Assembly (NCBI RefSeq): GCF_007673775.1
Contig: NZ_VEAF01000003.1
Coordinates: forward strand, 492,989 to 556,988
Direction of reading: 5' to 3'
Origin: Curtobacterium sp. 9128
Lineage (GTDB): Bacteria; Actinomycetota; Actinomycetes; Actinomycetales; Microbacteriaceae
DNA length: 64,000 nucleotides
Position 1 is the stretch's first letter. Every line of letters starts with the position of its first letter. Positions 16,436 to 23,732 of the stretch are shown here, in pieces. The position numbers and the translations under genes were made by a program. The notes beneath the pieces are model-generated. The model did not search any database. It was not told the DNA's origin and worked only from the letters and a program-made list of their open reading frames with translations.

Positions 16436-17176
16436 TCAGACCATGCCGCCGTTCGCGCGGATGGTCTGCCCGTTCACCCAGTGGCCGTCCGGGCCGACCA
16501 GGAATGACACGACCCCGGCGATGTCGTCGGGTGTGCCGAGGCGCTCCAGGGGAGCGGCCTTCGCGAGGGCGTCGATCTGCTCCTGGGTCTTGCCGTCCAG
16601 GAACAGGTCCGTCCCGGTGGGTCCTGGTGCGACGACGTTCGCGGTCACGTCCCGCCCGCGGAGTTCCTTCGCGAGGATCAGCGTCATGCCCTCGACCGCG
16701 CTCTTGCTCGCGACGTAGGCGCCGTAGGTGGGGAACTGGGTCCCGACGACCGATGTCGACATGCCGACGAAGGCGCCGCCGAGGCGGAGCCGGCGGGCCG
16801 CCTGCTGCGCGACGACGAAGGTGCCGCGGATGTTCGTCCGGTGCAGTGCGTCGAGGACCTCGAGGTCCTGGTCGGCGATCGTGGACAGGGCGAGGCGTCC
16901 GGCGGAACTCACGACGACGTCGACGCCTCCGAACTCCTGCTCGGCCCGGTCGAACATGGCCGCGACCGCCCCCTCGTCCGCGACGTCCGCCTGGACGGCC
17001 ACCGCCCGGCCGCCGGCTGCGGTGATCGTCTCGACGGTGGCGGACGCCGCCGCAGTGCCCCCGGCGTAGTTCACGACGACGGCGAGGCCGTCCGCGGCGA
17101 GGCGGGTGGCGATCGCGCGTCCGATGCCACGGGATCCGCCCGTGACGATCGCGACGCGGTGGTGTGCATTGGGCAT
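16436..17176 (-). CDS. Short-chain dehydrogenase/reductase
   Basis: A 246-residue classical SDR. IVTGGSRGIGRAIA is the nucleotide-binding GxxxGxG, VVSSAG corresponds to the NNAG position, and GMSTSVVG plus YGAYVASKSAVEG give the Ser-Tyr-Lys catalytic set. VNYAGG after the second strand, with no acidic residue there, suggests NADP(H) preference. The ATG at 17176 follows GGAGC. It is divergent from a TetR gene across 92 bases and lies upstream of the tautomerase, so TetR repression of both is likely. It resembles FabG-like reductases of secondary substrates; no substrate can be assigned. Confidence 0.9.
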   Translation of the reverse strand: MPNAHHRVAIVTGGSRGIGRAIATRLAADGLAVVVNYAGGTAAASATVETITAAGGRAVAVQADVADEGAVAAMFDRAEQEFGGVDVVVSSAGRLALSTIADQDLEVLDALHRTNIRGTFVVAQQAARRLRLGGAFVGMSTSVVGTQFPTYGAYVASKSAVEGMTLILAKELRGRDVTANVVAPGPTGTDLFLDGKTQEQIDALAKAAPLERLGTPDDIAGVVSFLVGPDGHWVNGQTIRANGGMV

Positions 17177-17262
17177 GGCTGCTCCGTTCCGTTGCGCAGT
17201 AGCGACCTCCTCGCTGCCACCACTCGAACGTAACACAGATACGATCGCTGATAGCAACGCGG

Positions 17263-17268
17263 TAGGAT
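17263..17268 (+). promoter_or_regulatory. Likely -10 of TetR gene (leaderless)
   Basis: TAGGAT ends six bases before the in-frame GTG at 17275, the spacing expected for a leaderless mRNA. No convincing -35 is seen. Confidence 0.45.
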
Positions 17269-17967
17269 GTGTCCGTGGCCCACCCCGACGACGACCTCCG
17301 GAACGCCCTGCTGGCAGCAGCGGAGGCGCAGCTCGTCGCGTCGTCGGACGGCGAGATCGCGACGCGTGCGGTCTGCGACGCCGTCGGTGTGACCCAGCCG
17401 GTGCTCTACCGGGTGTTCGGTGACAAACGGGGGCTCCTCGATGCGCTCGCCGACGCCGGACTCGAGCGCTACGCGGCGCGCAAGGCCGAGCTCGAGGCGT
17501 CAGGAGACCCCGCAGCCGACCTCCGAGCGGGATGGGCCGACCACCTCGCCTTCGCCGCCGAGAACCCCGCGCTCTACCGGCTGATGTTCGCGCCGCGTCC
17601 GTGGGCGAGCACTCGAGCACGAGACGGTGTGACGGCCCTGCTGCGACGGACCCTCTCGCGCTGCGCGGCTGCGGGTGTGCTCCGGGTGGACGTGGAGGTG
17701 GCGGCGGCGATGCTGCTCGCGGCCAACGTCGGACTGGCGCTGCACCAGATGGTCGAGCCCGCGCCCGACGAGTCGACCGACGTCGCCGATGCGTTGCGGG
17801 ACGCGCTCATGGCGGCCGTCCTCGTCGATGCGCCGGTCGCCGGGCCGGACGACGTCGGCGCTGCCGCCCGACGCCAGGTCCGGGTGCAACTCCGTTCAGA
17901 TCCCCCCGGGGGCCTCCTCCCTGAGGAGGCGGCGCTGATGGACGTCTGGCTCGACCGGCTCGGCTGA
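17269..17967 (+). CDS. TetR family transcriptional regulator
   Basis: A 232-residue TetR-type repressor. The N-terminal HTH is clear (ATRAVCDAVGVTQPVLYRVF followed by GDKRGLLDALAD), and a C-terminal ligand domain contains FAAENPALYRLMF, common in the family. Two GTG starts are possible: 17269, or 17275 if the message is leaderless from TAGGAT at 17263-17268. It is divergent from the SDR and probably binds the shared 92-base gap, where ACGATCGC and flanking repeats lie, though no clean palindrome is evident. The ligand is unknown. Confidence 0.88.
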   Translation: MSVAHPDDDLRNALLAAAEAQLVASSDGEIATRAVCDAVGVTQPVLYRVFGDKRGLLDALADAGLERYAARKAELEASGDPAADLRAGWADHLAFAAENPALYRLMFAPRPWASTRARDGVTALLRRTLSRCAAAGVLRVDVEVAAAMLLAANVGLALHQMVEPAPDESTDVADALRDALMAAVLVDAPVAGPDDVGAAARRQVRVQLRSDPPGGLLPEEAALMDVWLDRLG

Positions 17968-18045
17968 ACTCCGCTGACGCCGACGTCCTCGCGGAGGGCC
18001 GGCCGATCGGCCGGGCATCGACAACGTCGTCGGTACGGTGGAGCG

Positions 18046-18267
18046 ATGAAGCTCCCGCTCTGGCCACGACCCCTCGCCTGGACCGTGGTCATCGCGTCGA
18101 GCGTCATGCTCGCGGTGGGAGTCCTGGACCTCGTGGTCAACACCACGGAGCCGTGGAGCGGGCTGACGTTGATCGTGCTCATGCCGTGGCCCCTGTACCA
18201 GGGGATCCACAGCATCCGACGAAGCGGGCGCGGAGACCGTCGAAGGCCGGGTGGTCACCGCCGGTGA
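18046..18267 (+). CDS. Small membrane protein
   Basis: A 73-residue predicted protein with two hydrophobic helices (WTVVIASSVMLAVGVLDLVV and GLTLIVLMPWPLYQGIHSI) and a basic Arg-rich tail. A GGAG ribosome site lies five bases before the ATG. I do not recognise the family. It ends before a long palindromic terminator shared with the convergent esterase. Confidence 0.6.
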   Translation: MKLPLWPRPLAWTVVIASSVMLAVGVLDLVVNTTEPWSGLTLIVLMPWPLYQGIHSIRRSGRGDRRRPGGHRR

Positions 18268-18373
18268 AGCCGCCCCGTCCGGAGCGGGACCGCGCGTGGC
18301 CAGGTCATGGCTCGAGGGGCGCAGATCGCCCGGTTGCCGGGTCGCGGCGGCGCGCGTCCTCCGGTGACCGGCT

Positions 18374-18421
18374 GCCGGACGGGAGGCCTGTGGCGCCGCC
18401 GCCACGGGCCTCCCGTCCGGC
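18374..18421. terminator. Long palindromic hairpin at convergent junction
   Basis: Arms 18374-18395 and 18400-18421 pair over 22 bp with one G-T, and the loop is 4 bases. The arm begins GCCGGACGGGAGGCC, the conserved core of the family also seen at 32802, 35150 and 62047. It lies between the convergent small membrane protein and esterase genes. Confidence 0.75.
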
Positions 18422-18499
18422 GCGTGGTGACCACGCGGGCGGTCGGGACCGGCGTCGTCCGTCAGTGCGTCGTGCTCGGTGTCACCGTCGCGCTCCCGG

Positions 18500-19252
18500 T
18501 CACCGTCGCGCGAGGCCCCGGTCCTCGAGCCACCGGGTCGCGAGGTCCGACCACGCCTCGACCGGTCCGACGCCCGTCGCGAGCCCCGCACCGTGCTCGC
18601 CGCACTCGAAGACGTGCAGCTCGAACGGGATCCGCCGTCGGGACAGGGCGCGCGCGTAGTCGAGCGAGTGCGCGACGTGCACGCCGCCGTCGTCGGCCGT
18701 GTGCCAGAGGAACGTGGGCGGTGTCATGCCGTCGACCAGCAGGTACGCGTCGACGGTCGCACGGGTCCAGATGGACGACTCGCCGCCGAGGAGCGCGTCG
18801 ACACTCCCGCGGTGCGGCTGCTCGGTCATGGACGTGACCGGGTAGCAGAGGACGACCGCGTCGGGCCGGTCCGTGTCCCCGCCGGCGTCCTGCTCGGCCG
18901 GGGTCGGCGCGCTGGCGAGGAGGGTGGCGAGGTGTCCGCCGGCCGACGAGCCGACCACGACGATCCGGGCGTCGCGGGGGAGCCCGTCGACGGTGCCGCT
19001 GCGCATCGCGGACAGCAGGGCGCGCGTGGCGACGACCGGCTCGGGGTGCCGGTGCGGTGCGATCGGGTAGGCGAAGACCACGGCGCCGATGCCGGCTCCG
19101 TGGAGCCAGGGGAGGTAGCCGACCCCCTCGTGTGGTGCGTGCATCGAGTACCCGCCACCCGGCAGGACGAGGGCGATCGTCGGTCGGCCGTCGGCGGCGG
19201 TGAACGAGGAGGGTGCCGGGTGCCACGTCGCACCGGCAGGGAGCTGCGTCAT
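18500..19252 (-). CDS. Alpha/beta-hydrolase, acetyl esterase-like
   Basis: A 250-residue hydrolase of the BD-FAE/acetyl-esterase type. LVLPGGGYSMHAPHEG is the oxyanion-hole region (GGGY), VVGSSAGGHLA contains the GxSxG nucleophile, TADDGGV gives the likely Asp, and FECGEHGAG the catalytic His. There is no signal peptide, so it acts in the cytoplasm. It is divergent from the lacI gene, whose operator lies in the shared 99-base gap, and the neighbouring genes import and cut xyloglucan-like sugars. Removal of O-acetyl groups from imported oligosaccharides is the most sensible role (inference). Confidence 0.85.
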   Translation of the reverse strand: MTQLPAGATWHPAPSSFTAADGRPTIALVLPGGGYSMHAPHEGVGYLPWLHGAGIGAVVFAYPIAPHRHPEPVVATRALLSAMRSGTVDGLPRDARIVVVGSSAGGHLATLLASAPTPAEQDAGGDTDRPDAVVLCYPVTSMTEQPHRGSVDALLGGESSIWTRATVDAYLLVDGMTPPTFLWHTADDGGVHVAHSLDYARALSRRRIPFELHVFECGEHGAGLATGVGPVEAWSDLATRWLEDRGLARR

Positions 19253-19280
19253 GCCGCGAGCATAGGGTCCGGCGCGGTGC

Positions 19281-19309
19281 TTGACGACGTCCCACGCGGC
19301 GCGTACGGT
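19281..19309 (+). promoter_or_regulatory. lacI promoter
   Basis: TTGACG (19281-19286), a 17-base spacer and TACGGT (19304-19309). The operator at 19322-19335 follows 12 bases later. Confidence 0.75.
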
Positions 19310-19321
19310 CGGACCCAGCAA

Positions 19322-19335
19322 TCGAAGCGTTTCGC
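19322..19335. promoter_or_regulatory. LacI-family operator before lacI
   Basis: TCGAAGCGTTTCGC matches the perfect palindrome at 20385-20398 at 12 of 14 positions, suggesting autoregulation of the LacI gene and possibly co-control of the divergent esterase. Confidence 0.75.
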
Positions 19336-19351
19336 AGACATCGGAGTCACT

Positions 19352-20350
19352 GTGCCTACCATCCACGACGTCGCCAAGGCGGCCGGCGTGTCGATCAGCA
19401 CGGTGTCGTACGCGCTCAGCGGCAAGCGCAGCATCACGCCGGCGACGCGGGCCCGGATCGACGAGGCGATCGCGGCCCTCGGCTACCGGGCGAACGCCGG
19501 CGCCCGGATGCTCGCCGGCACGAGGACGCAGATCCTGGCGCTCAGCGCGCCGATGCACGCCGAGACGCACCCGCCGGCGTTCATGTCGTTCGTCGTCTCG
19601 ATCGCCGCGGCGGCACGTCGCTCGGACTACGACGTGCTGCTCCTGACCGGCAGCGACGCCCTGGCGGACCTCGAGCGCGTCGCGTCGAGCAAGCTCGTGG
19701 ACGGCATCGTGGTGATGGACGTCGCGACCGACGACGACCGCATCGACCTGCTCCGAGACCTCCGGTTGCCGGCCGCGGTGATCGGCGTCCCCGACGACGT
19801 CGAGGGCCTGACCTGCGTCGACTTCGACTTCGAGGCCGCTGCGGGACTCGCCGTGGATCGGCTCACCGCAGCCGGACACCGGTCCATCGGGCTGCTCGGG
19901 CACTCCGCGGCCCTCTACGAGCGGCGCAGCAACTTCGCACCGCGCTTCCGGGACGCGTTCCTGCTCGCGGCGGCCGAACGTGGCGTGGCCACGGCGTTCC
20001 GCGCGACCGACCCGACCGGGGCGACGGACGACGTCGCGGCGCTGCGGACGATCCTGCCGGAGATGACCGCGCTCGTCCTGAACTGCAACGAGGAGCAGCA
20101 CCGGCGGGTGCTCCGCTCGCTCGAGACGCACGCGGTCGCCGTCCCGGATGCGCTGTCGATCGTGTCGGCGTGCTCGAGTTTCTCGACCGACGTCATGTCG
20201 ACCCCGCTCGACGTGATCCCGCTCCCGGCCGAACGGTCGGGACGACGCGCCGTCGAGCTGGCCCTCGCGCAGATCGACGGGGACGCCGTCCCGCACGTCG
20301 AACTGATCCCCCCGTCCTACGAGGACAAGGGGTCCGTCCGCGCTCGCTGA
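19352..20350 (+). CDS. LacI family transcriptional regulator
   Basis: A 332-residue LacI/GalR repressor. VPTIHDVAKAAGVSISTVSY is the HTH, followed by the hinge helix region GARMLAGTRTQ and a periplasmic-binding-protein-like sugar domain (VDGIVVMDV, GHRSIGLLG). The GTG start follows GGAG; the upstream open frame belongs to no protein. It probably controls its own gene, the importer genes downstream and the divergent esterase through TCGAAGCGCTTCGA-type sites. The ligand is likely a xyloside or galactoside released from the imported oligosaccharide. Confidence 0.92.
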   Translation: MPTIHDVAKAAGVSISTVSYALSGKRSITPATRARIDEAIAALGYRANAGARMLAGTRTQILALSAPMHAETHPPAFMSFVVSIAAAARRSDYDVLLLTGSDALADLERVASSKLVDGIVVMDVATDDDRIDLLRDLRLPAAVIGVPDDVEGLTCVDFDFEAAAGLAVDRLTAAGHRSIGLLGHSAALYERRSNFAPRFRDAFLLAAAERGVATAFRATDPTGATDDVAALRTILPEMTALVLNCNEEQHRRVLRSLETHAVAVPDALSIVSACSSFSTDVMSTPLDVIPLPAERSGRRAVELALAQIDGDAVPHVELIPPSYEDKGSVRAR

Positions 20351-20384
20351 CCCAGCGACGCCCCGAGGTTCCGCGTCCGCATCG

Positions 20385-20398
20385 TCGAAGCGCTTCGA
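20385..20398. promoter_or_regulatory. Perfect LacI-type operator before importer genes
   Basis: TCGAAGCGCTTCGA is a perfect 14-bp palindrome with the central CG of LacI-family operators. It lies 46 bases before the binding-protein ATG. Confidence 0.82.
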
Positions 20399-20444
20399 TG
20401 ACTTTTCCCCCACAACAACCCGATCCCTACAAGGAAGTAGACCC

Positions 20445-21749
20445 ATGAAGAAACGCTCCCTCCTCGCGGCGGCGGCGACCGCAGCAGTCGCCGTGGTCGT
20501 CCTCGCCGGGTGCTCCGGCTCCGGCTCCGCCGGGACCGCGAACGGCGACAAGGTCTCCCTGTCGTTCTGGTCCTGGGCGCCCGGTACCGACAAGATCGTC
20601 GCGAAGTGGAACGCCTCGCACCCCGACATCCAGGTCAAGCACACCGACGCCGGTGGTGGTGACGCCTCGGCCGCGAAGCTCCTCACCGCCACACGCGCCG
20701 GGAACGCCCCCGACCTCGCCGCCGTCGAGTACACGACGCTGCCGTCGCTCATCGTGGCCGGTGTGCCGATCGACCTCACCGACCGCCTGTCCTCGGCGAC
20801 GAAGAAGGCCTACACGAAGGGCACCCTGCAGCAGGTCACCTTCGACGGGCACGTGTACGCACTCCCGCAGGACGTCGGGCCGATGGCGCTGGTCTACCGC
20901 TCCGACCTGCTCGAGCAGTACGGCATCCCCGTGCCGACGACCTGGCAGGAGTTCGGCGAAGCCGCCGCGAAGGTGAAGGCGGCCGACCCGTCGGCCACCC
21001 TCGCGTCGCTGCCGCCGGACCAGACCGGGTTCTTCGCCGGCGTCGCGGCGCAGGCCGGGTCGAAGTGGTGGTCCACGAAGAACGGCAAGTGGAGCGTCGG
21101 GATCGCCGACGAGCAGTCGCTCCAGGTCGCCGATTTCTTCCAGGGCCTCGCGGACAAGGGCTACATCTCGACCGACCCGATCCTGACACCGGAGTGGAAC
21201 GCGGACGTGAACAGCGGCAAGGTGCTGTCGTGGCCGTCCGCCCTGTGGGCACCTGGCGTCCTGTCCGGCGTCGCCCCGGACACGATCGGCAAGTGGAGCA
21301 TGGCGCCGTTGCCCCAGTGGAAGGCGGGCGACTCCGCCGTCGCCTACCAGGGTGGCTCCTCGGTGATCGTCACGAAGGACTCCAAGCACGTCGAGGCCGC
21401 CGCCGAGTTCGCGCAGTGGCTCAACGCGAGCAAGACGGGTGCCGACCAGCTCCTCACCGTCTCGAACTCCTACCCCGCGGCGATCTCGGGGCAGGAGGAA
21501 GCGAAGGGCAGCACACCGCCCGCACTGATGCCGCAGCAGAAGGACTTCTACCAGGTCGCCGCGAAGATCTCCGCTGACACGATCCCCGTGACCTGGGGAC
21601 CCGACTACAACGTGGCGAACACCGCGTTCTCCGACGCACTGAGCAAGGCGATCCAGGACCACACGTCGTGGCGCGCCGCGTTCCAGAGCGTGCAGGACAC
21701 GGTCGTGGCCGACATGGAGAAGTCCGGCTTCAAGGTGTCCAGCCGATGA
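20445..21749 (+). CDS. Sugar ABC importer substrate-binding lipoprotein
   Basis: A 434-residue extracellular sugar-binding protein. A lipoprotein signal ends LAGCSGSG; SFWSWAPGTDKIVAKWNASH and GHVYALPQDVGPMALVYR are family motifs for oligosaccharide binders. AAGGAAG precedes the ATG. It overlaps the first permease gene by ATGA. The perfect LacI operator lies just upstream. With the two permeases, GH42 and GH31 enzymes downstream it likely captures beta-galactosyl/alpha-xylosyl oligosaccharides. No ATPase gene is present, so a shared MsiK-type ATPase elsewhere is expected. Confidence 0.93.
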   Translation: MKKRSLLAAAATAAVAVVVLAGCSGSGSAGTANGDKVSLSFWSWAPGTDKIVAKWNASHPDIQVKHTDAGGGDASAAKLLTATRAGNAPDLAAVEYTTLPSLIVAGVPIDLTDRLSSATKKAYTKGTLQQVTFDGHVYALPQDVGPMALVYRSDLLEQYGIPVPTTWQEFGEAAAKVKAADPSATLASLPPDQTGFFAGVAAQAGSKWWSTKNGKWSVGIADEQSLQVADFFQGLADKGYISTDPILTPEWNADVNSGKVLSWPSALWAPGVLSGVAPDTIGKWSMAPLPQWKAGDSAVAYQGGSSVIVTKDSKHVEAAAEFAQWLNASKTGADQLLTVSNSYPAAISGQEEAKGSTPPALMPQQKDFYQVAAKISADTIPVTWGPDYNVANTAFSDALSKAIQDHTSWRAAFQSVQDTVVADMEKSGFKVSSR

Positions 21750-22708
21750 CGGCGGTCCAGGCGCCCGCGGACGCCGCCCGGGTCACCCCGGGCGGCGTCC
21801 GCCGCCGGCGGGCCCGGCGCGGCCGGAGCGCCCCCTGGTTCTTCCTCGCGCCCGCGCTGGTGCTGTTCGTCGCCTTCATGCTCGTGCCGATCGTCTACGC
21901 GATCTGGCTGAGCCTGCAGACCTACCGGATCTCCGGTGGTGCGCTCCTCGGCGCCCGGGTCCGCGTCTTCGCCGGACTCGAGAACTACGTGTCCGCACTG
22001 AGCGACCCGGCGCTGCTCTCCGGCCTCGGGCACCTCGGGCTCTACGCCGTCATCGCGGTGCCGCTGACCCTCGGGCTCGCACTCCTGTTCGCGCTCCTGC
22101 TCGACGTCCCGGCAGCCAGGGGCACGCGCTTCTCGCGCACCGCGATCTTCATCCCGTACGCGGTGCCGGGCGTCGTCGCCGCGTTGCTCTGGGGCTTCCT
22201 CTACCTGCCCGGGACGAGCCCGTTCTCCGCGATCACCGAGGCACTCGGGTGGGGGAGCATCCCGTTCCTGCAGAACCCCGGCATCTTCGCGTCCGTCGCC
22301 AACATCGCGATCTGGGGCGGCGTCGGCTTCAACATGATCATCATCTTCACCTCGCTCCGCGGCATCCCGGCCGAGATCTACGAGGCCGCGCGACTCGACG
22401 GCGCCGACGAACGGCAGATCGCCCTGTCGATCAAGGTCCCGCTGGTGGTCCCCGCCCTCGTCCTCACCGCGATCTTCTCGCTCATCGGCGCACTCCAGCT
22501 GTACGGCGAGCCGACGACGCTCAAGCCGATGAGCAGCGTCATCAGCCAGACCTGGGTGCCGCTCATGACGATCTACCGCGACGCCTTCCTGACCGACGAC
22601 CTGCCGTCGGCGGCGGCGCTGTCCGTGATCCTCGCCCTCGGGACGGTCGTGCTCTCCGCCGTCGTCCTGGTCATCACCAACCGCCGAACCGCGGGAGCCC
22701 GCTCATGA
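21746..22708 (+). CDS. Sugar ABC importer permease, MalF type
   Basis: A 320-residue inner-membrane permease with about six membrane helices, starting with APWFFLAPALVLFVAFMLVPIVYAIW. The EAA loop, IYEAARLDGADERQIALSIKVP, contacts the ATPase. The ATG overlaps the binding-protein stop (ATGA) and the gene overlaps the next permease in the same way. It works with the neighbouring permease as a heterodimer in a carbohydrate-uptake-1-type importer. Confidence 0.93.
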   Translation: MTAVQAPADAARVTPGGVRRRRARRGRSAPWFFLAPALVLFVAFMLVPIVYAIWLSLQTYRISGGALLGARVRVFAGLENYVSALSDPALLSGLGHLGLYAVIAVPLTLGLALLFALLLDVPAARGTRFSRTAIFIPYAVPGVVAALLWGFLYLPGTSPFSAITEALGWGSIPFLQNPGIFASVANIAIWGGVGFNMIIIFTSLRGIPAEIYEAARLDGADERQIALSIKVPLVVPALVLTAIFSLIGALQLYGEPTTLKPMSSVISQTWVPLMTIYRDAFLTDDLPSAAALSVILALGTVVLSAVVLVITNRRTAGARS

Positions 22709-23610
22709 CCGCACCAGCCGTGCTCGACCGACACCGGACCCCGACCCGTCGGGAGACCCGGGCACCGGAACGATCCGGTCCGGCCTGGGGGCGGATCGTC
22801 CCCACCGTGGTCCTGCTCATCGGAGCGGTGTACTGCCTGATCCCGGTGGTGTGGGTCTTCGTCGCGTCGAGCAAGTCGCCGGGCGAGCTGTTCTCGTCGT
22901 TCACCTTCGCGCCGGGCACCGGCCTGTGGGGCAACCTGACCGCGCTGTTCTCGTACGGGAACGGGCAGTTCGGGTCGTGGGCGCTCAACTCGGTCCTCTA
23001 CGCCGGGCTCGGAGGGCTGCTCTCGACGATCGTGTCCGCGGCGGCCGGGTACGGGCTCGCGAAGTACGAGTTCCGCGGACGGGCACTCGTGTTCTACTGC
23101 ATCCTCGGCGGCGTGCTCATCCCGGGGATCACCCTGGCGATCCCGCAGTACCTGCTGCTGTCGGACTTCGGACTGGCAGGGTCACGCCTGTCCGTGCTGC
23201 TGCCGGTGATCATCAGCCCGTTCGGCATCTACCTCTGCCGGGTCTACGCCGCGGCGACCATCCCCTCCGACACGATCGAGGCCGCGCGCATCGACGGCGC
23301 CAGCGAGTTCCGGATCTTCCGGTCGATCGCCGTGCCGCTGCTCGTACCGGGCATGGTGACGGTGTTCATGCTGCAGTTCGTCGGCATCTGGAACAACTTC
23401 CTGTTGCCCTTCGTGATGCTCTCCGACCAGGGCAGCTACCCGTTGACGGTCGGGCTGTACACGCTGGTGTCGAAGGGGTCCGGGACGCCGGCGCTGTACT
23501 CACTGGCGATCACGGGTGCTGCGGTCTCGATCATCCCGCTCGTCGTCCTGATGCTCGTGCTCCAGCGGTTCTGGCGCCTCGACCTGCTGTCCGGCGGCCT
23601 CAAGGGCTGA
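22705..23610 (+). CDS. Sugar ABC importer permease, MalG type
   Basis: A 301-residue permease with six membrane helices, the first near IVPTVVLLIGAVYCLIPVVW. The EAA motif is DTIEAARIDGASEFRIFRSI. The ATG overlaps the previous permease stop (ATGA). The C-terminus VVLMLVLQRFWRLDLLSGGLKG is typical of MalG-like proteins. It forms the channel with the preceding permease. Confidence 0.93.
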   Translation: MTAPAVLDRHRTPTRRETRAPERSGPAWGRIVPTVVLLIGAVYCLIPVVWVFVASSKSPGELFSSFTFAPGTGLWGNLTALFSYGNGQFGSWALNSVLYAGLGGLLSTIVSAAAGYGLAKYEFRGRALVFYCILGGVLIPGITLAIPQYLLLSDFGLAGSRLSVLLPVIISPFGIYLCRVYAAATIPSDTIEAARIDGASEFRIFRSIAVPLLVPGMVTVFMLQFVGIWNNFLLPFVMLSDQGSYPLTVGLYTLVSKGSGTPALYSLAITGAAVSIIPLVVLMLVLQRFWRLDLLSGGLKG

Positions 23611-23732
23611 TCCGGCCGACCACGCTGCGCGGGCTCCGTCACGGACGACGGAGCGCGCACCTGTCCGGGCGCCGCAGCAGCGCCACGCCCACGACGGGCA
23701 CACCACCCCACGACCAGGAGTCCACCCTCCCG

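Noticed and set aside
18479..20350. A 623-residue protein reading from the esterase region into LacI
   Set aside because: The first 291 codons are the antisense of the esterase gene; the LacI HTH starts at the GTG at 19352 with its own promoter and ribosome site.
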